This document shows, piece after piece, positions 37,194 through 46,185 of a DNA stretch of 64,000 bases. Under the pieces are notes generated by a model, which did not search any database, was not told the origin of the DNA, and saw nothing but the letters and a program-made list of their open reading frames with translations. Numbering within the stretch: position 1 is the stretch's first letter; each line of letters begins with the position of its first letter. The DNA is from UBA2779 sp965232615. GTDB lineage: Bacteria; Spirochaetota; Spirochaetia; DSM-2461. The DNA lies in contig OZ246985.1 of the NCBI GenBank assembly GCA_965232615.1, positions 1,798,001 to 1,862,000 of the forward strand, in the 5' to 3' direction. Made by a program: the position numbers and the translations under genes.

Positions 37194-38657
37194 ATGATTG
37201 TACTGATGGTCTGTTCTGAGGCCGTTCCATTTGTTAAATCCGGTGGCCTTGGGGATGTTGTTCCTGCACTGGCCAGAGCGTTGAGTAAAAGGGGACACGA
37301 TGTTGGCCTTCTGATGCCCCGATACTACTCCGTGGATAAAAGTCAACTTGAGAAAATGGATGAACCTCTGGGCGTCCCACTCGGTCAGCAGGAATTGTGG
37401 TGTGGAGTGTACAGAACCCTACTCCCTGGAAGCCGTGTTCCGGTATGGATGCTGGACAGGGAGGATCTATTCGGGCGTCAGGGGATCTATGGTCCTGATG
37501 GTTCTCATCCCTGGCCTGACAATGCTCTTCGATATGGCTTTCTTTCCACAGCAGCATTTCAATTATCCCGATACCTGAACCGCATCCCTGACATTCTTCA
37601 TCTGCATGACTGGCAGTCAGCCCCAGCGGCCTGGCTACTAAAAAACTGGGAGCGGAACCGCGGTTTTGAACAGACGGCGTCTGTACTCAGCATACACAAT
37701 CTTGGCTACCAGGGTGTTTTCCCTGCATCTGAGTCATGGATATTTCCTTTGGAACCTCGGAAACTGGATCGGGAAAGTCTTTTCAGAAATGATGAAATGA
37801 ACTTCCTTGCTGCGGGAATCAACACAGCAGATGCAATCAACACAGTATCTCCGGCATACGCGAAGGAAATACTCAGCGCTGAGTACTCTCATGGGCTGGA
37901 GGACATACTGACCGCCAGAGCCAACAAGCTGACGGGCATACTGAACGGGATGGATTACCATGACTGGAATCCGGCTAGAGATAAGGCATTGAAACCATAT
38001 AACTACGGTAGGAGAAGGCTTTGGAGGAAGGCGAAACTCAAGGTCATCTTACAGGAGAAAGCCGGTCTACCTGTGGATAAATCCATACCACTTTTCGGAA
38101 TGGTATCCAGATTGACAGGTCAGAAGGGTATTGATCTCATGGTAGAGCCCTCATCTCATGCCATGGAGGTATTTCGCTCAGGCCAGGCTCAGCTGGTTAT
38201 TCTTGGCACTGGTGAAAAAAAATATGAAGAAGCACTGCAGGCGTTTGGGAAAAAATTTCCCCACTCATGTAGTATCAATCTGGAATTCAGCAACTCCTTT
38301 TCCAGACTGATCGAAGCAGGCTCCGATATGTTCCTTATGCCCAGTCAATATGAACCCTGTGGATTGAATCAAATGTACTCACTTCGATATGGAACCCTTC
38401 CCATTGTCCGACAGACCGGAGGACTGGCCGATACGGTGATTGATTTAAATGGAGACCCAGTTACCGGGAACGGGTTTGTTTTCGGCAAACTGGACAGCAG
38501 GGAATTCGCGGATGCGATAATGAGGTCGATCACTGTATTCAAAGACAGGAAAAAGCTGATAACTGCACGCAGACGAGCAATGAAGCTTCGGTTCGACTGG
38601 GACTTGTCCTCCATCGGTTATGAAGCGATGTACAAGGAGGCACTGGACGAACTGTAA
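37194..38657 (+). CDS. glgA: Glycogen synthase (ADP-glucose type, GT5)
   Basis: A 487-residue cytoplasmic enzyme that adds glucose from ADP-glucose to glycogen. The N-terminal motif KSGGLGDVVPALARAL (residues 15-30) binds the ADP-glucose. The later segments HLHDWQSAPAAWLLK, SIHNLGYQGVFP and MPSQYEPCGLNQMYSLRYGT are all typical of GlgA. The ribosome site GGAGGTGAG is formed partly by the last codons of the upstream gene. No other glycogen gene is in the window. Confidence 0.95.
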   Translation: MIVLMVCSEAVPFVKSGGLGDVVPALARALSKRGHDVGLLMPRYYSVDKSQLEKMDEPLGVPLGQQELWCGVYRTLLPGSRVPVWMLDREDLFGRQGIYGPDGSHPWPDNALRYGFLSTAAFQLSRYLNRIPDILHLHDWQSAPAAWLLKNWERNRGFEQTASVLSIHNLGYQGVFPASESWIFPLEPRKLDRESLFRNDEMNFLAAGINTADAINTVSPAYAKEILSAEYSHGLEDILTARANKLTGILNGMDYHDWNPARDKALKPYNYGRRRLWRKAKLKVILQEKAGLPVDKSIPLFGMVSRLTGQKGIDLMVEPSSHAMEVFRSGQAQLVILGTGEKKYEEALQAFGKKFPHSCSINLEFSNSFSRLIEAGSDMFLMPSQYEPCGLNQMYSLRYGTLPIVRQTGGLADTVIDLNGDPVTGNGFVFGKLDSREFADAIMRSITVFKDRKKLITARRRAMKLRFDWDLSSIGYEAMYKEALDEL

Positions 38658-38744
38658 TCCATTGATCCTTTCATGCCGCAACAATCCTGTACACGCCCGG
38701 ACTTGCTCTCCTTCCACTGCTCACAGCAATCAGCCACAGACGCA

Positions 38745-39341
38745 TCAATCAATCCGCTTTCGCCAGCACTCTAACAGATGGTCATCAACTAATCCCGTCG
38801 CCTGAAGATGGGCATACACCACCACTGGACCAAAGAATTTGAATCCCATTGTTTTCATTTCCCTGGCTATCCGCTCGGAAAGAGGGGTACACACGGGAAT
38901 ATCATCCAATTGCTTCCAGCGGTTCATAATAGGGCCATTGTCAAAAAAACCCATAAGCCAGTTAGCAAATGATCCATGCTTTTCCCGAATATTTAGAAAT
39001 ATCCGGGCATTGGAAATGGATGCCTCTATTTTCCGCCGATTACGGATTATTTCATCATTCTCCAACAGACGGAGCACATCGTTTTCACCAAACCGAGCTA
39101 CCAACTCCGGGTTAAATTCCGCATATGCCCTCCGGTATCCTTCCCGTTTCCTTAGAATCAACAGCCAGGACAAGCCTGCCTGAGCCGACTCCAGAATCAG
39201 AAACTCGAACTGGGTTCTGTCGTCCAGGGTTAGCTTCCCCCACTCCACATCGTGGTATTGCCTGTACAGATCGTCTCCGGCACACCATCCGCAGCGTTTT
39301 ATACCATCAGCACCTGTTTCCAGATTCTGCATTGAGTTCAA
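38745..39341 (-). CDS. tag: DNA-3-methyladenine glycosylase I
   Basis: A base-excision repair enzyme that removes 3-methyladenine, about 199 residues. The zinc site is formed by Cys in RCGWC near the start and by His and Cys in VYAHLQATGLVDDHLLECW near the end. The base-pocket segment FEFLILESAQAGLSW is present. I chose TTG 39341 because AGGAGG lies 5 bases upstream; ATG 39332 is 14 bases away. It is convergent with glgA. Confidence 0.93.
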   Translation of the reverse strand: MNSMQNLETGADGIKRCGWCAGDDLYRQYHDVEWGKLTLDDRTQFEFLILESAQAGLSWLLILRKREGYRRAYAEFNPELVARFGENDVLRLLENDEIIRNRRKIEASISNARIFLNIREKHGSFANWLMGFFDNGPIMNRWKQLDDIPVCTPLSERIAREMKTMGFKFFGPVVVYAHLQATGLVDDHLLECWRKRID

Positions 39342-39992
39342 CTCTTCCTCCTGATTATCAATTAATACACGATCCAACAAATTGAAACAAACAGACTTCT
39401 GGTATTATGGGGCTCAAGTGGGGATCCTGTCCACAAACGATGCAGGCCAGGATTACGTTGAGATATAATCAAAAGTTGTGGATGGGGTAAAAAAAAGAGT
39501 AAATCCTTAATAAAAAGGATCGTTCATGGTATTTCTCCTGACAACTCTTCGGGAGAAGCTAATACCAGACTTGAATATCCAGCGTCTCCAATTATCTTTT
39601 CGATAAGTTTTTTGTGAATGGATTATTGATATGCTTAATATTCCAGGTCGCTTCAAAGTCAATGCTGGCAACTGTTGCGAATGCAATACACAAAGCATCA
39701 TCGGGGAACTCTTCTATGGCCCGCTCTAACAACATCGCGTTAGCATTGCCTGCAAAATCTGGAGTATAAGCCCCATAAGCGCTCTCTTCGGGAGGCAAGT
39801 CTACGACTCGCCTCCCCTACTGCTGCGTTGCCAAAATACTCACGTAGCCCAGCTACGCTCCGTTAGATGGATGGGTTCGGGAAGGACGGGCTGGGGCATC
39901 ATTTCAGGGATGGTTGGGTCTTCCCGATTGAACCAGAATGCGGCTCTACACCAGGGGGTCTGGGGGATGGGGAGTTCAGTATGGTTTTGATA
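39342..39992. other. Gene-poor accessory stretch
   Basis: About 650 bp with no gene I can support. It holds a lone IS256-type end (39460-39508) and a fragment of the repeat-element left module at 39817-39846 (CTGCTGCGTTGCCAAAATAC). A 68-codon minus frame at 39592-39798 has no recognisable start site or family. It may be the broken remainder of a gene upstream of the IS end. Confidence 0.5.
39460..39508. repeat. Solo IS256-type terminal repeat
   Basis: This 49-bp sequence (GAGATATAATCAAAAGTTGT at its outer end, then GATGGGGTAA and AAATCCTT) matches the reverse complement of 48637-48685 with only a few changes. The latter is one end of the damaged IS256-like element at 47.75-48.69 kb. No transposase follows here, so only one end is left. 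Confidence 0.7.
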
Positions 39993-40484
39993 TCATCGGG
40001 GGCAATAGTCATGTTGAAACCTGGCATAGAGTTTGGCGGCTTCCAGTCCGTGTTCCTTGTAGTATATCAGGGCTTCAGGGCCGTACTGAATAAAGAGTTC
40101 CCAGACGGGGGCGAGGGGGGTGGCGCTTATTTCGCTGGCAAATGCTTCTGTGCTTATGCGATATTCCGGGGTGTCAGGGGATTCCTGATAGATGTAAGTA
40201 GTATTCCCCAGCCACAAATTGACGGTGGCATCCATACTTTCGGATGCCCGCATGCTTCCATCGAGGCTGAAGGACAAGGAGTATACAATGGTACCATGTC
40301 CCCTGAGGTTGCGGATGTTTGTCTTGTTATCAGAGCCAAATTCCGACTTTAATCCCATTATCTGGACAAATTCAGCGATTTGCTCGCCGGTGGTCGCTGT
40401 CTCGTCCGTGCTGGCTGTTTTGCCTGAGCTGGCACAGCCAACGATTATCAGGGCTGTAAAGGCGATCAGGCAGGGTTTTTTCAT
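39993..40484 (-). CDS. Small lipoprotein of unknown function
   Basis: A 163-residue protein with a clear lipoprotein signal (CLIAFTALIIVGC, Cys near residue 17) and an AAGGAG site before ATG. The mature part starts with a Ser/Thr-rich linker and has no family I know; DGSMRASESMDATVNLWLGN is its most distinctive stretch. The last residues (YARFQHDYCPR) may be out of frame. One base shift nearby would open a longer frame reading NMTIAPDDIKTILNSP, so the C-terminus could be damaged. It is isolated in accessory DNA. Confidence 0.6.
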   Translation of the reverse strand: MKKPCLIAFTALIIVGCASSGKTASTDETATTGEQIAEFVQIMGLKSEFGSDNKTNIRNLRGHGTIVYSLSFSLDGSMRASESMDATVNLWLGNTTYIYQESPDTPEYRISTEAFASEISATPLAPVWELFIQYGPEALIYYKEHGLEAAKLYARFQHDYCPR

Positions 40485-40599
40485 GGATTCTCTCCTTATA
40501 TTCCATGAATTACTTGCAGTTTATCACAAGTTGAATTGTTTGTCGATCGGGGATATTTCATAATACATCCGAAGTATTCAATCGAATAACAGTTTTATA

Positions 40600-40613
40600 G
40601 CACCTCTAAAAAC
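40600..40613 (+). repeat. Lone end of the modular repeat element (copy D)
   Basis: The 14-bp GCACCTCTAAAAAC matches the terminal repeat of the element family and is preceded by TTATA, as in copies B and C. No partner end lies within 300 bp. It abuts an ISAs1 transposase remnant. Confidence 0.55.
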
Positions 40614-40672
40614 ATCCACACAGCAATTATTATTATCCTACCCTACCTGAATCGTATGATCTGCAAAGGCAA

Positions 40673-40864
40673 CGCTACGGAAATATCAGGATACTCCGAC
40701 ACATGGCTCTGAACCTGTTGAAGAAGGACAAAGGCTTGAAGGCTGGAATCGCCGCCAACGTAAAAAAGCTGAATGGGGTAATGCCCTGTTCCAGGTTCCT
40801 GGTCATGGCTGAAGTTTTAAGGGAATTTCGGGCTAAATACTTATATAGAAAAAAGTTGAGCTAG
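40673..40864 (+). pseudogene. ISAs1-family transposase, C-terminal remnant
   Basis: The frame from 40673 reads RYGNIRILRHMALNLLKKDK, then GLKAGIAANVKKLNG. This matches the end of ISAs1/H-repeat transposases, where a RHxALNLLKxxK segment is near-universal. The frame stops at 40862-40864. The N-terminal and catalytic parts are missing, and lone repeat end D lies just upstream. An IS1634 copy begins at about the same place as the stop, so it may have inserted here. Confidence 0.7.
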
Positions 40865-42332
40865 TTTTGCCTTCAAAACGTCCCCATGTAATATTACAAT
40901 TTTATTATATTTATGTATTGACAATTATGTAGATATATTTCATAATATACCCATGTATATTCAAATAGTACCAAACAGAAATTCGCCTCCCTGCATTCTG
41001 CTGCGGGAAGACCACCGAGAGAATGGCCGCGTTGTCAAAAAGACTCTGGCTAATTTAACCAAACTGCCAGGTCATGCCGTTGAAGGCCTTCGACGGTTGC
41101 TTAAAGAAGGACCAGAAGCCCTATCTGGAAATGATTTCAAAATCACTCGAACTCTGCCGCATGGTCATGCCGTTGCCATCCTCAAGGTTATGAAAGATCT
41201 TGATATTCCTCGGTTAATTTCCTCCCGCCGAACTCCCGAACGTAATTTGATTATCGCCCTTATTGCCCAACGTATTCTTCATCCACAATTGAAGCTGGCC
41301 ACTTTTAGGGAACTTATCGGACCATCAAAGACCACGACTTTATCAGAACAGATTGGTCTGGATGAAACCATTGGAGAATAGGACATTGACAAATCGCTTG
41401 ATTGGCTCTTAAAACGTCAGCATACGATTGAAACGAAGCTAGCTGACAGACACCTCAAAAACGGTTCGTTAGTTTTTTACGACCTAACATCTGCATGGTA
41501 TGAGGGAAAACACTGTCCCCTCGCTAAACGGGGATACTCTCGAGACGGTAAGAGGGGCAAGCTACAAATTGAAGTGGGTCTTCTTTGTGACTCAGAAGGA
41601 CGTCCTGTGGGGGTTGAAGTCTTTGAAGGCAACACAGCCGATCCGATGACGGTTTCCAGCCAGATTGAAAAACTCCGAAATCGCTTCGGTCTTGAACGGA
41701 TCACTGTGGTCGGTGACCGAGGAATGCTAACTGAAGCGAGCATTGACAGGGAAATACAGGAAGAACTCTCTGACGAAAAGGTTGTATTTGCGTACAAACG
41801 GCTCTCCAACGTTGAACAGGCATTTCGCTACATAAAGTTGGTGGACTTGAAGCTACGGCCCGTTTATCACCGCCTGGAGGACAGGGTTCGGGCGCATGTA
41901 TTGGTTTGTATGCTTGCCTACTATGTTGAATGGGAAATGCGGAAACGGATGGCTCCCATTCTCTTTGAAGATGAAGCTTCTGCCATTGAAAGGGAGAAGA
42001 AAAAGAAATCCATCGTTTCTCCTGCGAAAAAATCTGGTAAAGCCCTGGCGAAAGCATCAACAAAACAAACAGACGATGGAGAACTCGTCCATAGTTTCCG
42101 AACGGCGTTAAATTGTCTTGCGACTATTTGCCAAAACACAATTGAATTCGATTGTAAAGAATCCGCATCCTTCACGCGGATTACAGAACCAGTAAACCAT
42201 CAAAGAGTAATCCTGAATCTTTTGGGGGTCAGTATGTAGTCGCCAGGTCCCCAGTATCGTAACATTGGGGAATTGGCTAATTGCTTTCCCTGTATGGGAA
42301 TATGGTGGTCTTGCGATAAAAACTTCAGTCTA
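40858..42332 (+). mobile_element. IS1634-family insertion sequence, defective
   Basis: An IS of about 1.47 kb. The right boundary is set by loss of similarity to the copy at the window start (base 328 there, 42332 here). The neighbouring minus-strand membrane gene also takes its stop codon from the last bases of the element. The left boundary near 40858 is less sure: GAGCTAGTTTTG is only a weak match to the inverted right end. A second pair of inverted repeats (CCCCATGTAATATTAC at 40882 and GTATCGTAACATTGGGG at 42254) lies inside. No clear target duplication was found. Confidence 0.7.
40953..42239 (+). pseudogene. IS1634-family transposase with one internal stop
   Basis: One 428-codon frame is interrupted only by TAG at 41379-41381, between the residues IGE and DIDKSLDWLL. 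A single change from GAG would explain it. The N-terminal part (MYIQIVPNRNS...RRLLKEG) and the C-terminal part (YDLTSAWYEGKHCPLAKRGY around 41475, VVGDRG around 41708, VEQAFRYIK around 41812) are otherwise whole. These hold the three catalytic acids of the IS4/IS1634 type. It cannot make full-length enzyme unless the stop is read through. The 3' part is nearly identical to bases 1-260 of this window. Confidence 0.9.
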
Positions 42333-42906
42333 AAATATACATTAATTTATCACTTTGGGAGAAATAATCCTCCAATTGATTTGCGTGTCCTTCGTTAACC
42401 TGTCTTACCATCTGTTCGAGATAGGAAACTTTCTGGAATATCTTTGTGCTACCTTCTGATCTGTCTTTTTGACAACCTGGTTTCTTAAAAATGCCCCTGC
42501 TAATGCCCCTCAAGGCCACAAGAACAAAAAGCAACCTATGAGCCATTATTGAAATCATAAAGAGAAGTGTTACGCCCTGTATGCACAGCGATGCCCAAAA
42601 AAGAACCGTAGAAATAAACTTCGATTCCAACTCTCTAATATATTCAAAATGCATGAGGATTGCCACGATGACTGAAAAGAAAGATACCATTATCACTCTA
42701 ATTCTCACCAAGTGCATAGTCTCTATAGTATTGAGTTGTGAATATTCAAGAGATTCTCTCTTTCGCACCACCGTCGATAGGAAAATATACGATGTTACGA
42801 GAATAGCAAGCATGGCTATCTGTAAGGCTGCCAAATACAAGAATGTGTCATTGTCTAATGAAACGAAGGGCCAGGTAAATTCGTCCCCTGCCAATGCCAA
42901 ACCCAC
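42325..42906 (-). CDS. Four-helix membrane protein, truncated by the IS
   Basis: I do not know the family. From the start used here (193 residues) there are about four membrane helices, for example LAALQIAMLAILVTSYIFL and VRIRVIMVSFFSVIVAILM, then a charged tail. The same frame continues upstream to about 43000 through another hydrophobic run (NKIFILLVILAFALVGLALA) without an ATG. The real start may therefore be a rare codon there, or the front has been lost at the join with the radical-SAM gene. The last residues and stop are IS1634 sequence, so the C-terminus is probably cut off as well. Confidence 0.5.
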   Translation of the reverse strand: MGLALAGDEFTWPFVSLDNDTFLYLAALQIAMLAILVTSYIFLSTVVRKRESLEYSQLNTIETMHLVRIRVIMVSFFSVIVAILMHFEYIRELESKFISTVLFWASLCIQGVTLLFMISIMAHRLLFVLVALRGISRGIFKKPGCQKDRSEGSTKIFQKVSYLEQMVRQVNEGHANQLEDYFSQSDKLMYILD

Positions 42907-43558
42907 CAGCGCAAAAGCTAAGATAACGAGGAGTATAAATATTTTGTTGAGAAGAAAAAAACCAAAAATGTAGTAATACGCACCAATAGTGCGATTTTTT
43001 CTCTATGAGGGCGATGGTATCGGAAAATTTCCGTATATCCAGTGACTTGTTGATGTATTCCTTCAGAATACGAGGATTGCTGGATTCCAGCCCCATTTCG
43101 ATGAAGATGTCCTTATTTGTCGGCGAGAACACACGCTTAATCTCATCTAAATATTTTTTGCTAACGGTGGTGTAATGTGTTTCAAATATAATTGACCCTA
43201 TGGCAGTCCTTGCCAGAAGTCCATTGATCGACGAAAAGAGTTCCCATGAAACCTCCTCTGGATCAAAATAGTTGCCAAAAGACCCGACGATCACCCTTTT
43301 ATGGATGTTTGTTTGGAGTATATTTTCAACAGCCCGAAGTTTTTCTTCGTCGGAATGCTCGGTGGTACTCCCATAGTTGCAGTATACACACTGCCCACCC
43401 CTGCCAAACCTGCACCCAATGCTGCTAAGGCAAATATGCTTGGTAGCACCATACTCCCAGAGAACCACGGGATCAACCTGTATATCGGGGTAGGGCTTGG
43501 AGAATTGACTTAAAACCTGGGTCGATGGGTTCTTCTTCACAGGGTATTGTTCCGGCAT
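42848..43558 (-). pseudogene. Elp3/YhcC-like radical SAM protein, truncated
   Basis: The start at ATG 43558 (MPEQYPVKKNPSTQV) overlaps the end of the upstream radical-SAM gene by 22 bp. The iron-sulfur site lies in IGCRFGRGGQCVYCNYG, spaced C-x7-C-x2-C, as in the Elp3-like class. IFIEMGLESSNPRIL further on is also typical of that class. After IALIEKK (about 43005) the family similarity stops, and the frame runs on through a T-rich join into DNA of the membrane protein. About 100 residues of the barrel are missing. It was probably an active partner of the upstream gene before the join formed. Confidence 0.65.
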
Positions 43559-45066
43559 TCCGGGCAGTCCGGGCCTAATTCCATCCCGTGCTTCGCCAGG
43601 ATGCACAGGGTCTCATGGTAAATATCACGGATCTCCGCATTGCTCAGGGGAATTCTAGACTGAAATGGCGTTTCTGGCAAGGCCAGAAAGGGAGAAAGAA
43701 TCGGACGAACCCCCATCCTGCAAAGATGCTCTACGCCGGCCAGCAGAGAGGCCCCAGGCTCAAGGCCAACGACAAGGGCCGAATAAACCCAGCCGGACCC
43801 TCTTAACCGCTCGTGGGCATACCTGAACGCCGCATCGTATTGATCCAGCGGGATGAGGCCCTTCCCGGGCATGATCTCCCTTGCGATATCCTGATCAAAC
43901 ACCTCAAGATTGAAGCCGAACTCCGTAACACCCGCCTGGATGTAGGCATCTATGTCTGACAAATCTTCCGGCGGAAGGCACATAAGGTATATGGGCATAT
44001 CCGAGAATTGTCGAATCCTCCGACAGATCTTCAGAATGGGTTCCCTTTCCTGCCCTCTATGATTGGAGAGACCGCCAATCATCACGTGGCGGAAGGGGCG
44101 GTTTTCCAACGAAAAGATGCCTTCAATTGCCTCCAGCACATCGTCAGTTCTAAATTGAATAGGATAATGAATGGCCTCACAGAAGCGGCATTTCATTTTC
44201 GCCTCAACGAAGGTGCAGAACGAGCAGTTTTGAATACGCAATCTGTCTGTTGCCAGAAGGAAGATTCTTTCAAGGGGAATCCCCCCCCTCGTGGCCTTTG
44301 TCAAATAGGGAAAACGCAAGTCCATGTCTACCGGCACAATACCCTGTCCGTGATAGCAGAGAACAAACCTACCATCCCGATAATCGATTTCAAAGGGGGA
44401 GAGGGCGGACAATTTTGTGCTCAGCGGCACATTGTATTTGCTGCCATCAATGTCAATGTCCAGGGAACGGTAGACCCCCTCCCTCATACCTCCCTTCCAG
44501 GCCAGGGAAAACTTAGCGGACGACGAAATTCTTGCTCCCTGGTTCAACAGGGCAATCTTCAGGCGAATCTTGTCTTTAATCTCAAGGAGGGAAGACTGCC
44601 ATTCCTCCGATGGTTCAATCAAATTCTGATGTATTCGCAGATTCCCATCCCGGGCACTGGCTATATTGTCACGAAATTGCAGGGTAAATTGATGGGCTTC
44701 CTCATCTGAAGGCTGCATGGGATCAAAGCCGTCACCCAGGCAGTCTTCAACCCTTGGCTCCTCGAAGCTATGCCTATAGATGGAATCCAAGTGTGCCCGA
44801 TGGATTCCAGAGAAGGAAAAACTGCTATAGCCGACGAGCAGGGCTTCCAACTCATCCCGGCCCCGAGAAGGAAGATCGGAGGAGAAGGCCTGTTCGTTCA
44901 GTTCCTGGAGAGATGGGAAACCCCTCTCCCACAGGGCCCTGTTCAAATCGAGGGAAGAACCCTGGAAACGTGGATTGATCTCCAGGAAGAGAATGTCCCT
45001 GCCAGTGATAAGGGCATCCAAACCGAGGATACCCCTGTACCCCTCCGCTTGCAGGACGCTACACAA
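43537..45066 (-). CDS. ATP-grasp C-terminal part fused to a radical SAM domain
   Basis: A 509-residue frame with two parts. The first 45 residues are the end of an ATP-grasp domain: GYRGILGLDALITG, then FLEINPRFQGSSLDLN with the metal-binding E and N. After a linker of about 200 residues comes a radical SAM barrel whose Cys cluster is NCSFCTFVEAKMKCRFC, giving C-x8-C-x2-C or C-x11-C-x2-C instead of the usual C-x3-C-x2-C. FGFNLEVFDQDIAREIMPGK is a typical later strand. A Cys-rich end (GPDCPECRN) may bind metal. The frame opens at TTG 45066, but in the same frame upstream, past one TGA, lies the ATP-grasp front (45091-45570). I think it was once a ~678-residue fusion. The product is unknown. 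Confidence 0.65.
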   Translation of the reverse strand: MCSVLQAEGYRGILGLDALITGRDILFLEINPRFQGSSLDLNRALWERGFPSLQELNEQAFSSDLPSRGRDELEALLVGYSSFSFSGIHRAHLDSIYRHSFEEPRVEDCLGDGFDPMQPSDEEAHQFTLQFRDNIASARDGNLRIHQNLIEPSEEWQSSLLEIKDKIRLKIALLNQGARISSSAKFSLAWKGGMREGVYRSLDIDIDGSKYNVPLSTKLSALSPFEIDYRDGRFVLCYHGQGIVPVDMDLRFPYLTKATRGGIPLERIFLLATDRLRIQNCSFCTFVEAKMKCRFCEAIHYPIQFRTDDVLEAIEGIFSLENRPFRHVMIGGLSNHRGQEREPILKICRRIRQFSDMPIYLMCLPPEDLSDIDAYIQAGVTEFGFNLEVFDQDIAREIMPGKGLIPLDQYDAAFRYAHERLRGSGWVYSALVVGLEPGASLLAGVEHLCRMGVRPILSPFLALPETPFQSRIPLSNAEIRDIYHETLCILAKHGMELGPDCPECRNNTL

Positions 45067-45087
45067 CCTGCGGGCCTCTTCCCTATA

Positions 45088-45570
45088 TCACCGGTCGGTA
45101 TTCCCATCAATTTCCCGGTAGGCAATGTAATCGGCACCATAATAGAGCAAACGCCCCCCATGCCGATGAATCATCTGCATGGAGGGTGGCAGAATTACAA
45201 TATCCTTGCCGTTAAGGCATTTGGTGGCCTCAGCAATCCTGCTGACATCCGGAGATGCATAGACGAGCATGGGATTATAGCTCATGAACCGGGTCTTTGG
45301 GTCCTTATCCAAGACCCTGACTTGCTCATTGAAAATGAACTCTGTCTGCTCGTCGGTTACCAGGTTGTGGTTTATCCGCCTTCCCACAAAGGAACAAAAA
45401 TTCCGGTTCTCGCCGGAGCCGCTACCGTAGAGGGTGATGGAACCGGAAAAAAGCTCTCCCGTATGGCGGATATCCGATTCCCGGGGGCCAATCCAAAAGA
45501 GCCTAGGTCTCACGGAGGTCTGGCTCTGAATCAGTCCAAAATCCTTCGGATAAGGATGACAGGTTAACAA
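45088..45570 (-). pseudogene. N-terminal part of the ATP-grasp/radical SAM fusion
   Basis: This frame reads FWIGPRESDI near its start and ILPPSMQMIHRHGGRLLYYG, then ADYIAYREI at its end. It looks like the pre-ATP-grasp domain followed by part of the ATP-grasp lid. TGA at 45088-45090 ends it, and the same frame then continues YREEARRLCSVLQAEGYRG into the next entry. The region between the two recognised parts (around EATKCLN) is shorter than I would expect for a whole ATP-grasp fold, so an inner deletion is likely too. The listed start is TTG; GTG 45513 (before RPRLFWIG) is another option. Confidence 0.55.
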
Positions 45571-46092
45571 AGAATACGAGAAGGTGCATCAATACTTCAC
45601 AGCCTCTGGTTTGTCCGCCGCCTCATTGCTTAACCCGTTGTGGGACAAACCCCTAAGAGAGATGCTACGATTCTAGAAAAGAACCTATCTCCTGTCAAGC
45701 GATTCAAACCAACTCTCCAAATACAGCCCAGGGCATCCATCCTGCCTGCCTTGCAGACAGAAACTGACTAATGGGGAAGTTTCAAAATCAACCCTACGAT
45801 ATTTCCTTACTGGAAAAATATTAACGCAACTTATGGATGGCATGGGACGCTGTGTGCAGCGTAAGGAGGTTCAGAATTATTTTTTTTGAATCCTGAATCC
45901 GTATTCGGCACCATAATTATTGGATTTCTGAGAAAAAAAGCCTACCGGTAGACTGATCCCCTTATTTTAATCCAGAGGAAATGTACTACTACCTGAATCC
46001 GTATAAACATCACAGCTAAACAAGTTCAACCTTCTATAGTATAATGAGTTGAAAAAAAACACCAATACACCAAGAAGGTGAACCTGGATATA
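45571..46092. other. Intergenic stretch, no gene seen
   Basis: About 520 bp of low coding content. A TATAGTATAATG box near 46040 and short frames such as the one around 45830 (GKILTQLMDGMGRCVQRK) are visible, but I cannot tie any of it to a family. It ends at the repeat-element end at 46093. Confidence 0.5.
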
Positions 46093-46185
46093 GCACACCT
46101 CTAAAAAACAGCTTCAGGAAATTGACGAAGTGGCGGTGCGTTCCTCGGGCTGCGCCCTGCGGTACACACCTGCTTAAATTTTTTC
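46093..46185 (-). repeat. Truncated modular repeat element (copy E)
   Basis: The element starts with the terminal repeat GCACACCTCTAAAAAAC preceded by GATATA. It then carries the right module and one hairpin (GGTGCGT...GGGC-TGC-GCCC...ACACACC), and reaches TGCTTAAATTTTTTC as in copy C. There the family sequence stops and a piece of alaS begins. The second terminal repeat is absent. Confidence 0.7.

Noticed and set aside
39592..39798. A 68-codon minus-strand frame
   Set aside because: No ribosome site, family or intact neighbours; likely part of decayed DNA.
42848..43010. A programmed frameshift joining the radical SAM and membrane proteins at the T-run near 42950
   Set aside because: The radical SAM barrel is missing its last third at the join, which fits a deletion better than recoding.
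45088..45090. Selenocysteine at the TGA in the ATP-grasp fusion
   Set aside because: The site is between Arg and Tyr in a non-catalytic helix, homologous segments do not suggest Cys there, and the locus shows other decay.
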